This document shows, piece by piece, positions 26,801-32,819 of a stretch of DNA of 64,000 nt. This DNA is from Kingdonia uniflora (lineage: Eukaryota; Streptophyta; Magnoliopsida; Ranunculales; Circaeasteraceae), in contig JACGCM010001948.1 of assembly GCA_014058105.1 (NCBI GenBank), positions 5,022,001 through 5,086,000 on the forward strand. The letters run 5' to 3'. A model generated the notes under the pieces. The model was not told the origin of the DNA. It did no database searches and saw only the letters and a program-made list of their open reading frames with translations. The position numbers and the translations under genes were made by a program. Positions within the stretch are counted from its first letter, which is position 1. Every line of letters starts with the position of its first letter.

Positions 26801-28085
26801 TCCGCTTACTCCCCCCCCCCCCCCCCCCCCTCTCAACATGCATGCATACATATATGTGATGCGTATAAAAGGTATATGTGTGTGCATTGGTATTTTTCGT
26901 TGTTAAAAAAAACTAAGACAAACACTCCTCTATATTTGTATATTTGTGACAATCAGTTTTTTTTTTAAAGTTCACTAAAACAAAACTCAGATTATAAGCA
27001 ATACCAGTTAATACAATTGGATAACTCCGCGGGAATGTTGACGCATCACTGGATAAAGGCCCTGATGAGAAGAATTCGACACCCGCTGGCAGAACACACT
27101 GCAATTTAGGAACGAACGGCAAGTTTAGAATGCCACGAAGAAATATATAACATCATTCAGTAAATTTCTCAAACTAGTATAGTTGTGGCTATGTTGTTCA
27201 TAGAAAGCCATCAGTTACCCTTACAAAACAGATATAATACCTACAACACTGCTTGTTGTGGCTCGTTTCTTTGTTATCCACAGAAAGAAAGGAAAAAGAA
27301 ACAAAAACAGTACAAACAAAGAAGAGGTGAGATGCAGAGATGAGTACAACTCAACCTAAAGCCTCCCTCCCGTCTTCAGGAGATAAATACACTTCTGTCT
27401 CATTAAACGGATTCTCCTCTCACTATTGGCCCATCCCAAATAAAATTCTGAAACAATCTTTCCAACTTTTGATCCAAAATCGAATCTTCATACTTGCACC
27501 CCATCCAGATTAAATCAGGCAAATGCCCCTCATGAACTATAGCGGATGTGGCAATGTGGGAATCAGATCATAACTCCCGACTGAATCCTTGAGGTGCTTA
27601 TAGTTTCCTAAGTGATTTTATGTCCAAAACTGTAATATTTATAGGATATTTCAAACACCATTTGAAGCGGACAACAGATATTACCTCTGGCTCTGTCAAA
27701 GAATCAAGATTACGTTAAGAACAATCTCTGGGGCAAAAACTAAAATACCCCTTCAGTAGTTACTCCTAATTCTTACATTAAAAGACTTCATTTTTCGATT
27801 GTTAAAGCAAATGGGTATGATTAAGACTAACAAAATGAAGCTTATGAATCCTAAAACAGCAACAAATTTAAGAAAAAATGGGAAATTTAAAGGTTTAGAG
27901 TTAGAACTTACAGTGGGAAGTTGAGGAGGAGGTGGAGGGTAAAGGGAGTGATTAGAAGGAGGGAATTGATCGAGTAGAGAAGGCATGTACATGAAATCTG
28001 ACCCATGAAATCCTCTGTTTCCATCTAGAGTTCGGATCTCTGGACCAATCCCACAAACCACAAAGTACTCGAAGATCCCAGCCAT
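646..28085 (-). CDS. SCD1: SCD1-like DENN-domain protein gene, 20 exons, 3' end beyond the window; core exons damaged
   Basis: Plant SCD1 is a DENN/WD40 protein needed for cytokinesis, stomatal development and clathrin-linked membrane traffic, and is proposed to act on Rab GTPases. Exons read from right to left: 27912-28085, 27005-27098, 25725-25926, a damaged part (about 21690-22076, 20339-20400, 20082-20195), 18044-18264, 14749-14803, 14584-14667, 11773-11968, 11514-11637, 9267-9330, 9125-9169, 6906-6981, 6073-6146, 5932-5982, 5577-5734, 2234-2281, 833-890, 646-729. All junctions of the intact exons are GT/AG and in phase. Markers include MAGIFEYFVVCG at the start, CVLPAGVEF, the VVVVDLEYN exon, GLWLRLLKLGATDDPLSSFE and FWEGYFEYLMEQ. 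The WD40 half lies off the left edge. Stops and indels in the DENN core make this either a pseudogene or a gene with a badly assembled core. Identification rests on remembered family sequence, not on a search. Confidence 0.85.
833..890 (-). CDS. SCD1: SCD1-like exon 19
   Basis: Encodes SVTYVTIVTAQLIIVASHM. The first base completes the split AAG codon of exon 18. Acceptor TTTTCAG, donor GTATTG. Confidence 0.85.
1107..1310. repeat. two-copy tandem duplication, period about 102 bp (intron)
   Basis: The unit starting ATGCATTTCATGAACTGCC at 1107 recurs at 1209. Both copies continue through a TTTATTGTGAAG segment and end near TGCACTAGTTTRGTGAATCAA. The copies differ by scattered substitutions. Confidence 0.85.
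1572..1898 (+). pseudogene. unrecognised coding-like relic in intron, plus strand
   Basis: One plus-strand frame here has balanced, protein-like codon use with only a TAA near 1661 and a TAG near 1852. It contains the stretches KVTAGTDIIRTLQPAAPP and YKSDECPKRRHATLAGEF. I do not recognise the family. It is antisense to the host gene and could be a captured gene fragment or a retrotransposon gag remnant. Confidence 0.3.
2234..2281 (-). CDS. SCD1: SCD1-like exon 18
   Basis: The first T completes a CGT (Arg) codon from exon 17. The exon then reads FWEGYFEYLMEQSSS and ends in AA before GTATGC. FWEGYF followed by LMEQ is a family signature. Confidence 0.88.
2395..2485. mobile_element. fragment of the short hAT-type MITE family (see 3703-3861)
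   Basis: The stretch around 2405-2465 (GAGTGTCCGTATG, GGGGTACGAAGTGCCGGACACGA) shares the 'GTGTCGG...GGGGTACG' core of the two complete copies at 3703 and 4943. Its ends are worn, and I see no TSD. Confidence 0.4.
2776..2820. repeat. compound microsatellite (C)25(AC)10
   Basis: A run of 25 C is followed by ten AC units inside an intron. Similar long poly(C) runs occur at 12755-12770 and 26811-26830. Confidence 0.95.
2821..3694. other. intron sequence, no gene recognised
   Basis: This is AT-rich intron with only short chance reading frames. I see no mobile-element signature with ends. Confidence 0.4.
3703..3861. mobile_element. hAT-type MITE, 159 bp, with 8-bp target duplication
   Basis: Terminal inverted repeats CTAGGTAACGACAC and GTGTCGTTGTTACCTAG bound the unit. 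GAATTAGC is duplicated at 3695-3702 and 3862-3869. An 8-bp duplication and short TIRs are typical of hAT elements. There is no coding capacity, so it is non-autonomous. Confidence 0.85.
4943..5097. mobile_element. second copy of the hAT-type MITE, inverted relative to the first
   Basis: It begins AAGGTAACAACGACAC and ends GTGCCGTTGTTACCTAG. Its inner GGTGTCGGTGTCC block is the reverse complement of the one in copy 3703-3861. The flanks CTAATTTC (4935-4942) and CTCATTTC (5098-5105) match at 7 of 8 bases as a decayed TSD. With the other copy it forms a large inverted repeat in the intron. Confidence 0.75.
5577..5734 (-). CDS. SCD1: SCD1-like exon 17
   Basis: Encodes LKTAISRATVRNDMS, then TVRDALEVSAEMFKKD, then DYVQRHLLSLSIWEEL, and ends CG before GTATGC. 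This is among the best conserved parts of the family. Confidence 0.9.
5932..5982 (-). CDS. SCD1: SCD1-like exon 16
   Basis: 17 codons, GWLCQLTEEQFIAVKEL, in phase 0 at both ends. Acceptor TTTATCAG, donor GTATGC. Confidence 0.9.
6073..6146 (-). CDS. SCD1: SCD1-like exon 15
   Basis: Encodes ALIESDAEGIGGSGFVECIR and ends EHIHS. Its first bases complete the G left by exon 14. Acceptor TTTGCAG, donor GTATGT. Confidence 0.92.
6606..6855. repeat. two-copy tandem duplication, period 125 bp (intron)
   Basis: The unit beginning CAATAGAAATAATATCCG at 6606 repeats at 6731 with few differences. Both copies contain GGCTCGACATATGGGT and AAGGTACCTGAGACGAATTC. Confidence 0.9.
6906..6981 (-). CDS. SCD1: SCD1-like exon 14
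   Basis: Encodes GLWLRLLKLGATDDPLSSFE followed by YGTIL and a split G. It joins exon 13 (VKLQ) in phase 0. Acceptor TCGATAG, donor GTATAC. Confidence 0.92.
7221..7428. repeat. two-copy tandem duplication, period 104 bp (intron)
   Basis: TCTACACATGCTGATAGGC at 7221 recurs at 7325. The following about 90 bp, including CTCCCCGCATACAGTTTCT, are nearly identical, which points to a fairly recent duplication. Confidence 0.93.
7770..9118. other. long intron sequence, no gene recognised
   Basis: This is AT-rich intron. The part from about 8,330 to 8,960 is more pyrimidine-rich, with a motif AGGCTTACGCCTCACACC, and may be a piece of an unrecognised repeat. I could find no ends, TSD or coding similarity. 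Confidence 0.3.
9125..9169 (-). CDS. SCD1: SCD1-like exon 13
   Basis: 15 codons, AERERMVLDIKVKLQ. Acceptor TTTACAG, donor GTCAGG. It is short and was placed by its family-typical ERERMVLDIKVKLQ. Confidence 0.9.
9267..9330 (-). CDS. SCD1: SCD1-like exon 12
   Basis: Encodes SPSMPVGKDSKAESLSPRER plus Ala, after a base that completes the split glycine codon of exon 11. This is the low-complexity linker of the protein. Donor GTAAGT. Confidence 0.85.
9640..10080 (-). pseudogene. Ty1/copia RNase H relic
   Basis: On the minus strand the pieces AKAEILDIYYAICELLWVHN, CDSKAVTSIA and AKYVEADYHFVKEKI follow the order of copia RNase H (the AEAEY, CDNKAA and HVEVDRHFIKEKI blocks). Stops and frameshifts separate them. 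The copy lies in an intron in the same orientation as the host gene. No LTR was found. Sequence up to about 10,560 may belong to the same insertion. Confidence 0.65.
10560..11510. other. intron sequence, nothing recognised
   Basis: A minus-strand reading frame (10955-11347) has no recognisable domain and no splice link to the exons on either side. Confidence 0.35.
11514..11637 (-). CDS. SCD1: SCD1-like exon 11
   Basis: Encodes SGAKYCYDRFPSNLRTEEQ followed by EERRKAILVAASGEYSGKR. The frame differs from the longest open frame in the region and was fixed by the phases of exons 10 and 12. Acceptor CCATCAG, donor GTATGT. Confidence 0.88.
11773..11968 (-). CDS. SCD1: SCD1-like exon 10
   Basis: Encodes IIQFLDSHGFLDYLERGI and then LLDKLQDALGRGQNPISILP, EIITISDPGIGISG. 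It starts in phase 0 after exon 9 (PESM). Acceptor TTTGTCAG, donor GTGGTG. Confidence 0.9.
12755..12770. repeat. poly(C) run, 16 C
   Basis: Uninterrupted homopolymer in an intron. Confidence 0.95.
12950..14268 (+). mobile_element. LINE (L1-type) 3' relic, plus strand (copy A)
   Basis: Degenerate frames follow the tail of plant L1 ORF2: IEINIENGEKISNRHNIWWD (the 'GDG..I.FW.D.W' block), then the zinc-finger-like region INHLIINCPIAMEALHHF, then TLYAIAIGWVLWKEMHD. The 3' end ATCAATAAACTTACTTTTAC with CTTCTC and an A-rich tail matches the other LINE tails in this window. It is 5'-truncated and inserted antisense in an intron. Confidence 0.75.
14584..14667 (-). CDS. SCD1: SCD1-like exon 9
   Basis: 28 codons, ESNATQVFNTQAFLKKRSRS then TNQPPESM, phase 0 at both ends. 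The donor GTGACA follows ATG directly. A TAA just beyond it is intronic. Confidence 0.9.
14749..14803 (-). CDS. SCD1: SCD1-like exon 8
   Basis: Encodes IIFLKFFASTLSGYRNFI after a base that completes the Arg codon of exon 7. Acceptor TTTTGCAG, donor GTAAGG. Confidence 0.92.
14810..16140. other. intron sequence, no gene recognised
   Basis: Only short chance frames. The stretch 16,170-16,400 has imperfect local repeats of GGTCAAGTACCATCT and GGACCTTGGGATATTTAAT. Confidence 0.35.
16480..17310 (-). mobile_element. LINE (L1-type) relic covering endonuclease end and start of reverse transcriptase (copy E)
   Basis: Read on the minus strand, GKFMWSNNHKNSGLCRL matches the L1 endonuclease block ('G..TWSN.R'). 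KRERFLGQKSQVKSLIEGDD then NTKYMHK is the linker found before plant L1 reverse transcriptase. ITEEVVSFYV and NEEVRKAI follow. Frames shift several times. No catalytic YADD region follows, so the copy is truncated. Confidence 0.75.
17574..17719 (-). mobile_element. tRNA-derived SINE, 146 bp, with 14-bp target duplication
   Basis: On the minus strand the head carries an RNA polymerase III box A (TGGCCCAGTGG) and box B (GGTTCGAAACC). The body ends ...CCTTGCAAC and an A tail (poly-T on plus, from about 17574). AAGTAGTGTCATAG is duplicated at 17560-17573 and 17720-17733. The perfect duplication and clean boxes suggest a recent insertion. It lies in an SCD1-like intron in the same orientation as the gene. 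Confidence 0.93.
18044..18264 (-). CDS. SCD1: SCD1-like exon 7
   Basis: Encodes VVVVDLEYNRITTSEEIPPM, then EIMRLLYPNVVGIDQMK and LWGDEHDLQL, ending with a split Arg codon. 73 codons without a break. Acceptor GCTTTAG, donor GTGAGG. It lies just downstream of the damaged core exons, yet it is fully intact. Confidence 0.93.
18265..19214. other. intron sequence, nothing recognised
   Basis: AT-rich sequence with chance frames only. Confidence 0.4.
19215..19441 (-). pseudogene. U2 snRNA retropseudogene with A tail
   Basis: From 19441 the minus strand reads ATACCTTTCTCGGC, the exact plant U2 5' end. It continues through TTTTGGCTAAGATCAA, TTCTTATCAGTTTAAT and TCTGATATGTGG to a C-rich 3' end near 19235, then a run of about 20 A (19215-19234). 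Length is close to full U2 (about 196-207 nt). It is not functional as written: the branch-site-pairing GUAGUA is broken by an inserted base (GTCAGTA) and the Sm region is altered. The A tail points to LINE-type retroposition. No plant snRNA USE box was found upstream. Confidence 0.85.
20082..20195 (-). pseudogene. SCD1: SCD1-like exon 6, damaged
   Basis: The exon keeps an AG acceptor and GT donor. It contains LFF, SPTP and SHSDVDTTGLTM in the positions of the family's LLFF, APTP and LHSDVDTSNLAM. Against the expected reading it has a lost codon, a gained codon, single-base gains and losses, and an in-frame TGA. It abuts exon 7 in the right phase. The indel-rich damage contrasts with intact exon 7. 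Confidence 0.8.
20339..20400 (-). pseudogene. SCD1: SCD1-like exon 5 end, damaged
   Basis: VSEAILHYFDPFR followed by a donor GCAAG/GTAAGC corresponds to the family's LVSEAICHLIYPFRWQ. The 5' part of the exon is not recognisable, and up to 1.3 kb separates it from the next upstream piece. Confidence 0.75.
20600..21680. other. sequence between damaged core exons, nothing recognised
   Basis: This may be intron or an insertion that splits a DENN-core exon, because the conserved protein has no obvious gap here. No element ends were found. Confidence 0.35.
21690..22076 (-). pseudogene. SCD1: SCD1-like exon 4, damaged
   Basis: It starts at acceptor CAATTCCAG with CAAGCCACTGGGATGTTATA. The phase is correct for exon 3 and completes its Ser codon (then KPLWDVIA). 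Further recognisable blocks are GGATAGAGTT (DRV), GTTGAGGCT (VEA), CCACCTAAAGACGGGCTTC (PPKDGL) and, near 21770, CTTTTCACTGCGGTG (LFTAV). A TAG at the YM position and many one- or two-base indels break the frame. These residues belong to the DENN core. Confidence 0.8.
22986..24615 (-). mobile_element. LINE (L1-type) relic with YADD motif (copy B)
   Basis: On the minus strand: LQYADDTILF at about 24,575-24,604 is the reverse transcriptase catalytic motif. TYLGMSLEV follows, then INIRNGMRINFWHKVWC, then the zinc-finger-like DHVLLHCPDVMGVW near 23,430. The tail near 22,990 (TTTAATAAATTATTTTCACC, TTCTCAAA) matches the tail of copy A. Frames are broken in many places. It lies in an intron, sense to the host gene. 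Confidence 0.75.
24700..25060 (-). mobile_element. LINE 3' relic (copy D)
   Basis: The minus strand encodes TFDNLFVNCLIAFDVWDHFF and then DCISYAIGWVPWKERS, the end of plant L1 ORF2. It abuts copy B and may be an older or nested insertion. Confidence 0.6.
25060..25724. other. intron sequence, no gene recognised
   Basis: AT-rich, no feature found. Confidence 0.4.
25725..25926 (-). CDS. SCD1: SCD1-like exon 3
   Basis: Encodes GDGSKIYVSCIAFRDPVSED and later SFADKCICLVSRSPSFGVLR, EELFILCFSPTGS, ending AG before GTATGG. It is fully open, although the next exon is damaged. Confidence 0.93.
26230..26540 (-). mobile_element. LINE 3'-end fragment (copy C), tentative
   Basis: The minus-strand tail ATCAATAAAATATTCTTATT followed by TTCTCAAAAC resembles the tails of LINE copies A and B. 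No coding block was recognised upstream. Confidence 0.4.
26811..26830. repeat. poly(C) run, 20 C
   Basis: Homopolymer in an intron, third of three long poly(C) runs in the gene. Confidence 0.95.
27005..27098 (-). CDS. SCD1: SCD1-like exon 2
   Basis: Encodes CVLPAGVEFFSSGPLSSDAS then TFPRSYPIVLT plus one base. Acceptor AATTGCAG, donor GTATTG. Confidence 0.93.
27099..27911. other. intron 1, nothing recognised
   Basis: Donor GTAAGT at 27911, acceptor at 27099. No repeat or reading frame of note. Confidence 0.6.
27912..28085 (-). CDS. SCD1: SCD1-like exon 1 with start codon
   Basis: 58 codons from ATG at 28085: MAGIFEYFVVCGIGPEIRTL, then a proline-rich end (LYPPPPPQLPT). This ATG is chosen because the family begins here. 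The in-frame extension upstream starts with a non-ATG codon and encodes an RE repeat from the microsatellite. Confidence 0.94.
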
Positions 28086-28088
28086 TGC

Positions 28089-28091
<3 letters not shown>

Positions 28092-28123
<32 letters not shown>

Positions 28124-28192
28124 GATCTAAGGGTTCACTCACCTGCAACTTCTCTCAAGCTTGCTCGAGCTTGGTTTCATCGTTCATGGTGA

Positions 28193-28224
<32 letters not shown>
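28092..28224. repeat. two (CT)n microsatellites in the 5' leader
   Basis: Pure CT runs at about 28092-28120 and 28198-28224 give (GA)n on the transcribed minus strand. They flank the short upstream ORFs. Confidence 0.9.
28139..28187 (-). promoter_or_regulatory. two overlapping upstream ORFs in the SCD1-like leader
   Basis: ATG at 28187 opens a 10-codon frame ending at 28155. ATG at 28180 opens a 13-codon frame ending at 28139. Both lie within about 100 nt of the main start. If transcribed as leader they could reduce initiation at the main ATG. The transcription start was not determined. Confidence 0.45.
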
Positions 28225-30316
28225 GGCGTACACGCGAGTTGAACATGGGAGATTATTTTCATTTTCCAGGTAGGTGCTGTGAGGGGAGTTGTATAATAAG
28301 TGGTCTTGGAGTATCTCCAGCATAGCTTTGAGACCGTCTATCCCAAGCAACTCCAATTAGGCTGGATTGAGTAATGGTCGAGCAAGGGATGGGGGAAATG
28401 AAAATGAAAGACACCTAAATGTTATGGGTGTGTTTTGCATTCTAGTCTATAAATTAAGTTGTGTATCTTAGCCTTACATTTTCTTAAACCAACAAAATTT
28501 CAGACTATCTTTTAGGACTCTTTAACAACTTACAGTTATCAATAGCAATCTAAAGTCATGTACTTTGTCTTCCTTCCCAGACAGAGCACTCAAATAACCT
28601 ATAGGCAGTATTCCCCAAAAAATGTCTTACTACGACCTATCGTTTCTTCTTTCCTACGACTGATCACGATCCATCATACATTGCAGATCCAATGTTGAAC
28701 CCGGTCCCGAGGCCACACCAGGAGTTCTCTGACGTAATGTCGATTCATAGCGTTCACCACACCAGTAGTAGTCAAGGTGGAATGGGAGCTCGGATTATCT
28801 ATAACCTCTCTACGACAAGTCCACTACTTATAGTGTCGGATAGCCGAACCCACTGAGTCATGCGTCACATATTGTGTATATAGCCTTAGATCCTTTTCAT
28901 CCGCTCTTCTCCCCCATTAAAAAATTGGAGTCGAAGTCCTCTACGACCAACGGGGAAATGGGAAAGGGATACAAATCTTCATACTTGTCAACCATACTTT
29001 GATGTGAACATCGTCTTCTACTCGCTCCCCACCAGTTTATAGTTTATTTATATGTTTCTATTATGTTAAGGTTCTCCACTATTGGAGATATTTAGTTTTA
29101 TAATTCCTAGCTAGTTTCTTAATTGGAGATGTAGGGGAGATATTGTAGGAGAAAATCGTAGGGTTTGTCTATTTAAGGAGAGTGGTGGTGTATTTTATTA
29201 TTCAGTTGTTAAAATTGAAGTTAAAAAAATTAAGATTCAATTTTTTTTATTTTTAGAGTTTAGTAAAAACCTTAATCTTGAATTAGGTCTAAATAAGCGT
29301 AAAACACATCTCAATCTTGCTTCCGCCTTGAGTGTTTACGTTATACTGCCTTCTATTATCCAACCAGTTAGCATGAACATAAATAATTTGATTATCTTTA
29401 TGAATAAATAACATATACTGGTAATTTGAACTGTCATGAGTGTTAAATTCTTTTTTCTAAAGAACCCAAATATTCCCCAATTTATTATCTTTATTTTTAT
29501 GTAAAATAACATTATACACGATTTTAAGCGAAGTTTATTTATAGCTTCCATAGTGGGTTTCGCTTTCGGCTGTGCAAGACATAAAAAATAATGGTTAAGA
29601 TCACTAATCATTCTTTTGAGGTAGAAAACTGATTTCTTATTCCCTATACTGCTTTCATTCCAATAGACGATCTTCATAAAAACTCGATCGGGGTGTGTTA
29701 AGGAGTTCTTATTGTTATTTTTCTTAGTTACAACCTCTTTACCTTCATTATCATTGTTCTTGCTTGCAATTTTATTTCCTCTGAAACGTGTGTTGCCTCA
29801 ATAACCTGTGCCATTTACTATGGAACAAGTTACATACATGATGTGCATGCTCCGACTTATATGTGTGTACCGTCTCACGACACACTCTCATCTGAACCCT
29901 TTGTCTTGTTGCATGTGAAATAACCTATGCTTAATCTTCTACATCATGTGTTAGGGCTATCGGTTATCTCCATTTGGTTATACAAATTCCTCATGTATTA
30001 ACCTGCTGGGGCTGGAGCTCGAGCTGAACCAAATTTAAATGGGGTTATAAGAATTGGTAAATTAAGGCTAGGCATTTCTCTAGATTATAGATTATTCTTA
30101 TCCAGAATTACTTTTAGATTCTAGATTTTTTATAGTTGTATTATGTTTACTTTCTCTAGATTCTTGAGTAACTTCGTTAGAATCGGTAATTGAGTATTTA
30201 TGCAGTTTAATAGCTTGAACCACTTTATTAGAGGCATTGCAAAGTCCTCCTGAATGAGTTTGAAAGTTTTGCTTGCTCCTGAACGTCTAGCTGCCAAATA
30301 CTCTAGCCTTAGAAAT
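28225..30316. other. sequence upstream of the SCD1-like gene, no gene recognised
   Basis: It probably holds the promoter, but no TATA box could be assigned with confidence. A minus-strand frame at 29336-29677 has no recognisable domain. The stretch around 28,680-28,870 is less AT-rich than its surroundings and was not identified. Confidence 0.35.
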
Positions 30317-30321
30317 ATAAT
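30317..30321. repeat. target-site duplication ATAAT of retrotransposon 1
   Basis: ATAAT here and at 48983-48987 flank the two LTRs exactly. Confidence 0.9.
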
Positions 30322-30883
30322 TGTAAGAACCTATAATTTTGTATGTCGAGCTTAGTCTCTCACACCAAATATAATTAGAGCGGTATCATGTAATTGCTAA
30401 CACGAGATTTAGCGTAAAAAACCTTTGAATATATTAAAAACTATGACCTCTCTTGAGGATTTTAGAAAGAGAGATATTATTGATGATGACTAGCTATTAC
30501 AAAGAACACTCTAAGTAGTTCTGTGTAGAGTTTCTGGGTAGAATTCTTTGTCCTTAATCTGTAGTTTTATAGTTCTATTTATAGGTCTTATAATATGGCC
30601 GTTTGACAACCATTATTACTTTTAATGACGAACATTACAATATGATTTTGATGAGTCTTTGAACTGATTGTGTAATGGTCTGATCCTTCTATTTTATAAT
30701 GGCTTCTTTAATGACTGAGTGTTTGTTGAATCGAGTTGTTAGTGTAGAGGTTGAGAATGAGAAGTAAACTTTTTTTTGTAGTTGTTTCATAGTGTGCCAT
30801 GTAATCGTATATTGATGAGGTCGAGTAAATGTATGATGATCAAAGCTGAGGGCTGAGTTCGAGATCCGAAATAGGCCACTACA
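30322..30883 (-). repeat. 3' LTR of retrotransposon 1
   Basis: 562 bp. Minus-strand start TGTAGTGGCCTATTTC, end GGTTCTTACA. It contains a TATAAATAG-type box and matches the LTR at 47553-48982 once the inserted element there is removed. Confidence 0.9.
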
Positions 30884-30902
30884 ACCGCCCCCTCTCAGCC
30901 AA
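30884..30902 (-). other. polypurine tract of retrotransposon 1
   Basis: Directly before the 3' LTR the minus strand reads CTGAGAGGGGGCGGT, the expected primer site for plus-strand DNA synthesis. Confidence 0.7.
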
Positions 30903-31244
30903 GAGTACGAGATGCATCATGAGCGAGTGATGTTGGTTAAGAAGCATAATTAATAATGTATTCAATACCCGGGGATCATTTCTAATGTTCTTTCAGGAAT
31001 ATTTGTTGTGGCTGTGGGGTTCCCTAGAACTAATGGCTTTGGCCAAGATTGATGTGTTGGAATTCATTCTGACATTGGGAATTTAGAACTTAGCATTAAT
31101 GGAGGTTTAGTATATATACTGATGTGGTTTTCAGTGGTAGTTGTTTATTCGTCAAGGACTTCCTTTATTCCATATCTTATGCAATTATTCTCTCTGTGAC
31201 TATTCTGTTAAGAAGATGGTGACCACCAAACGTCAATCGTACGA

Positions 31245-31295
31245 GGCTATATAAGATAGGAAATATTGGTGGTGTGCAAAAAGGCTATATAAGAT
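31245..31295 (+). promoter_or_regulatory. duplicated TATA box of the antisense gene in retrotransposon 1
   Basis: GGCTATATAAGAT occurs at 31245-31257 and again at 31283-31295 on the plus strand. The second copy is about 75 bp before an ATG (31367) that opens the antisense reading frame. The position fits a core promoter. Confidence 0.6.
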
Positions 31296-31366
31296 CTTGA
31301 TCCTTTGGTGTTGTGTATCACATTCTTCTATAGGGAAAAATTGTTTTTGGTTGATTGAAAGTTGTC

Positions 31367-31680
31367 ATGGTGAGGACACGTTCTCAGCGTGCGACGAAAG
31401 ATAGCCTAAGTATCAAGGTGGCCAAACTTTGTGAGTGGTACTTTTGCCTGCTACCTTATAATGCTGTGTTACCAGAGTGACCATTGTAGTTGGATGATTT
31501 AGATGGCAAAGTTAGGCCCGTGGAGTTTGATCATTATTCTGGTGTAATGTGTTTCGTGCGTTACTTCGGGATGCAACCATGCGAAAAGATGTTGTTCAAG
31601 AGATCGCATTGGATAAGCTAGCTGAAGAGGATGAGAAAGCAGTAGGGAGGGGGGAAGATAATTCTATGGGGTGAATTGAA
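31367..31680 (+). pseudogene. antisense gene of retrotransposon 1, first exon region
   Basis: ATG at 31367 opens MVRTRSQRATKDSLSIKVAK and reaches a TGA after 38 codons. In-frame sequence beyond it (LDDLDGKVRPVEFDHYSG) still looks coding. It is transcribed opposite to gag-pol. The matching part of retrotransposon 2 lies beyond the window. Confidence 0.5.
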
Positions 31681-31957
31681 TCACCCGGGCTGCTTTAAAT
31701 GTACTTATATTTGAATGTAAACTCAAACTTTTATAGCTCGAAATGAATAAGTAATATGTCTGTGTTTGTTATTTGTTAAATTTTTGGATAAAGTATAGAT
31801 TGAATCTACGACCTAAAAAGTAGGAGTAATGCATTTGTTTAGCTGCTTATGGGGCAGTTATGATGTATTATACCTGGCTGATGTCAACAGTTGTGTAGAG
31901 AATTTTAAATTTTGAATATTTGCTATTTATAGGAATGACGTACGGTGTGGTACGAAC

Positions 31958-32420
31958 TTGATTGAGTGTAAAAACAAGGTGAGGGATTATGTAGAGCATC
32001 TTGGGAAGGAGGAACAAAATTGTTTAATGGGTAAAGTGAGGGACAAACGTTATGACAAAACATGTTATCACAGAAGTAATGATGATGTTGTGAGGCAAAA
32101 AGATGTGCCTGTAGAGGCAATAGGGGTGATTGACACGTGTCTAAGAGAGTCGGCATTTCAAAAACTGAAGGAGAGTATAAAAAATCGTCTCTCTCTCTCT
32201 CTCTCTTTTCCTTATAAATTATCTACAGTTATAGAGAGAGAAAAAAGTGGTATAATAAGTATTTCTTGAGAGAGAAAATATTTGAGATCCGTGCGTAATC
32301 CTGTAGTAAAAGCTTCATCTGGTGAAAGGAATTTATTGGAAAGGCAGCATAATCACTTATCCTTCGTGAAAGTTGTTGGCATAGTAGAAGATTATGGGTC
32401 TTCTAGTAGATGTGAGTAAA
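31958..32420 (+). other. antisense-gene region of retrotransposon 1, coding state unclear
   Basis: A 103-codon plus-strand frame (31958-32269) containing DKRYDKTCYHRSNDDVVRQK is interrupted by a (TC)n microsatellite at about 32190-32208. A possible splice acceptor (TGCTATTTATAG) precedes it at about 31932. It may be an exon or intron remnant of the antisense gene. Confidence 0.35.
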
Positions 32421-32819
32421 TTTTTGAGGCTTTGTTATGTGTGAAGCTCATAGTAGTCGGTGTATTTACTATTTTACGAATCATCTTTATATATCACTGA
32501 TTGGGGATGAGAATTTTTAGAATGTAGAGAACTAAAAAAGGATTGTTTTCCTGTATTTGTGAATATTGCAAAAGCTCTATGTATGGTAACTGTTTTTGTG
32601 GAAGAAGAGGGAAAGTCTTAGTTTATGTTGTTTGTGGAAAGTTTTGAAAATAAATGTTTTTACGCTGTAGTAAAGAGATAGTAAGTATGGGTTGGGTGTT
32701 TATCTGCTGTGTTTGTGGTATATCATATGATTGTGTAAGTAATAAATCATAGAAACAGTAAATAATAAAAAAATATTTTTACCTGCTAGTAATAAATTTG
32801 TAGTTTCGTCCAGTTCGGA

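Noticed and set aside
28086..28148. In-frame N-terminal extension of exon 1
   Set aside because: It begins with a non-ATG codon and is made of the (GA)n microsatellite. Family proteins start at MAGIFEYFVVCG or close to it.
28600..28930. A less AT-rich stretch that suggested organellar or rDNA origin
   Set aside because: I could not match it to any rRNA, tRNA or plastid gene, so no claim is made.
29336..29677. A 113-codon minus-strand frame as a possible gene
   Set aside because: There is no recognisable domain, no start context and no splice link, and the composition is AT-driven.
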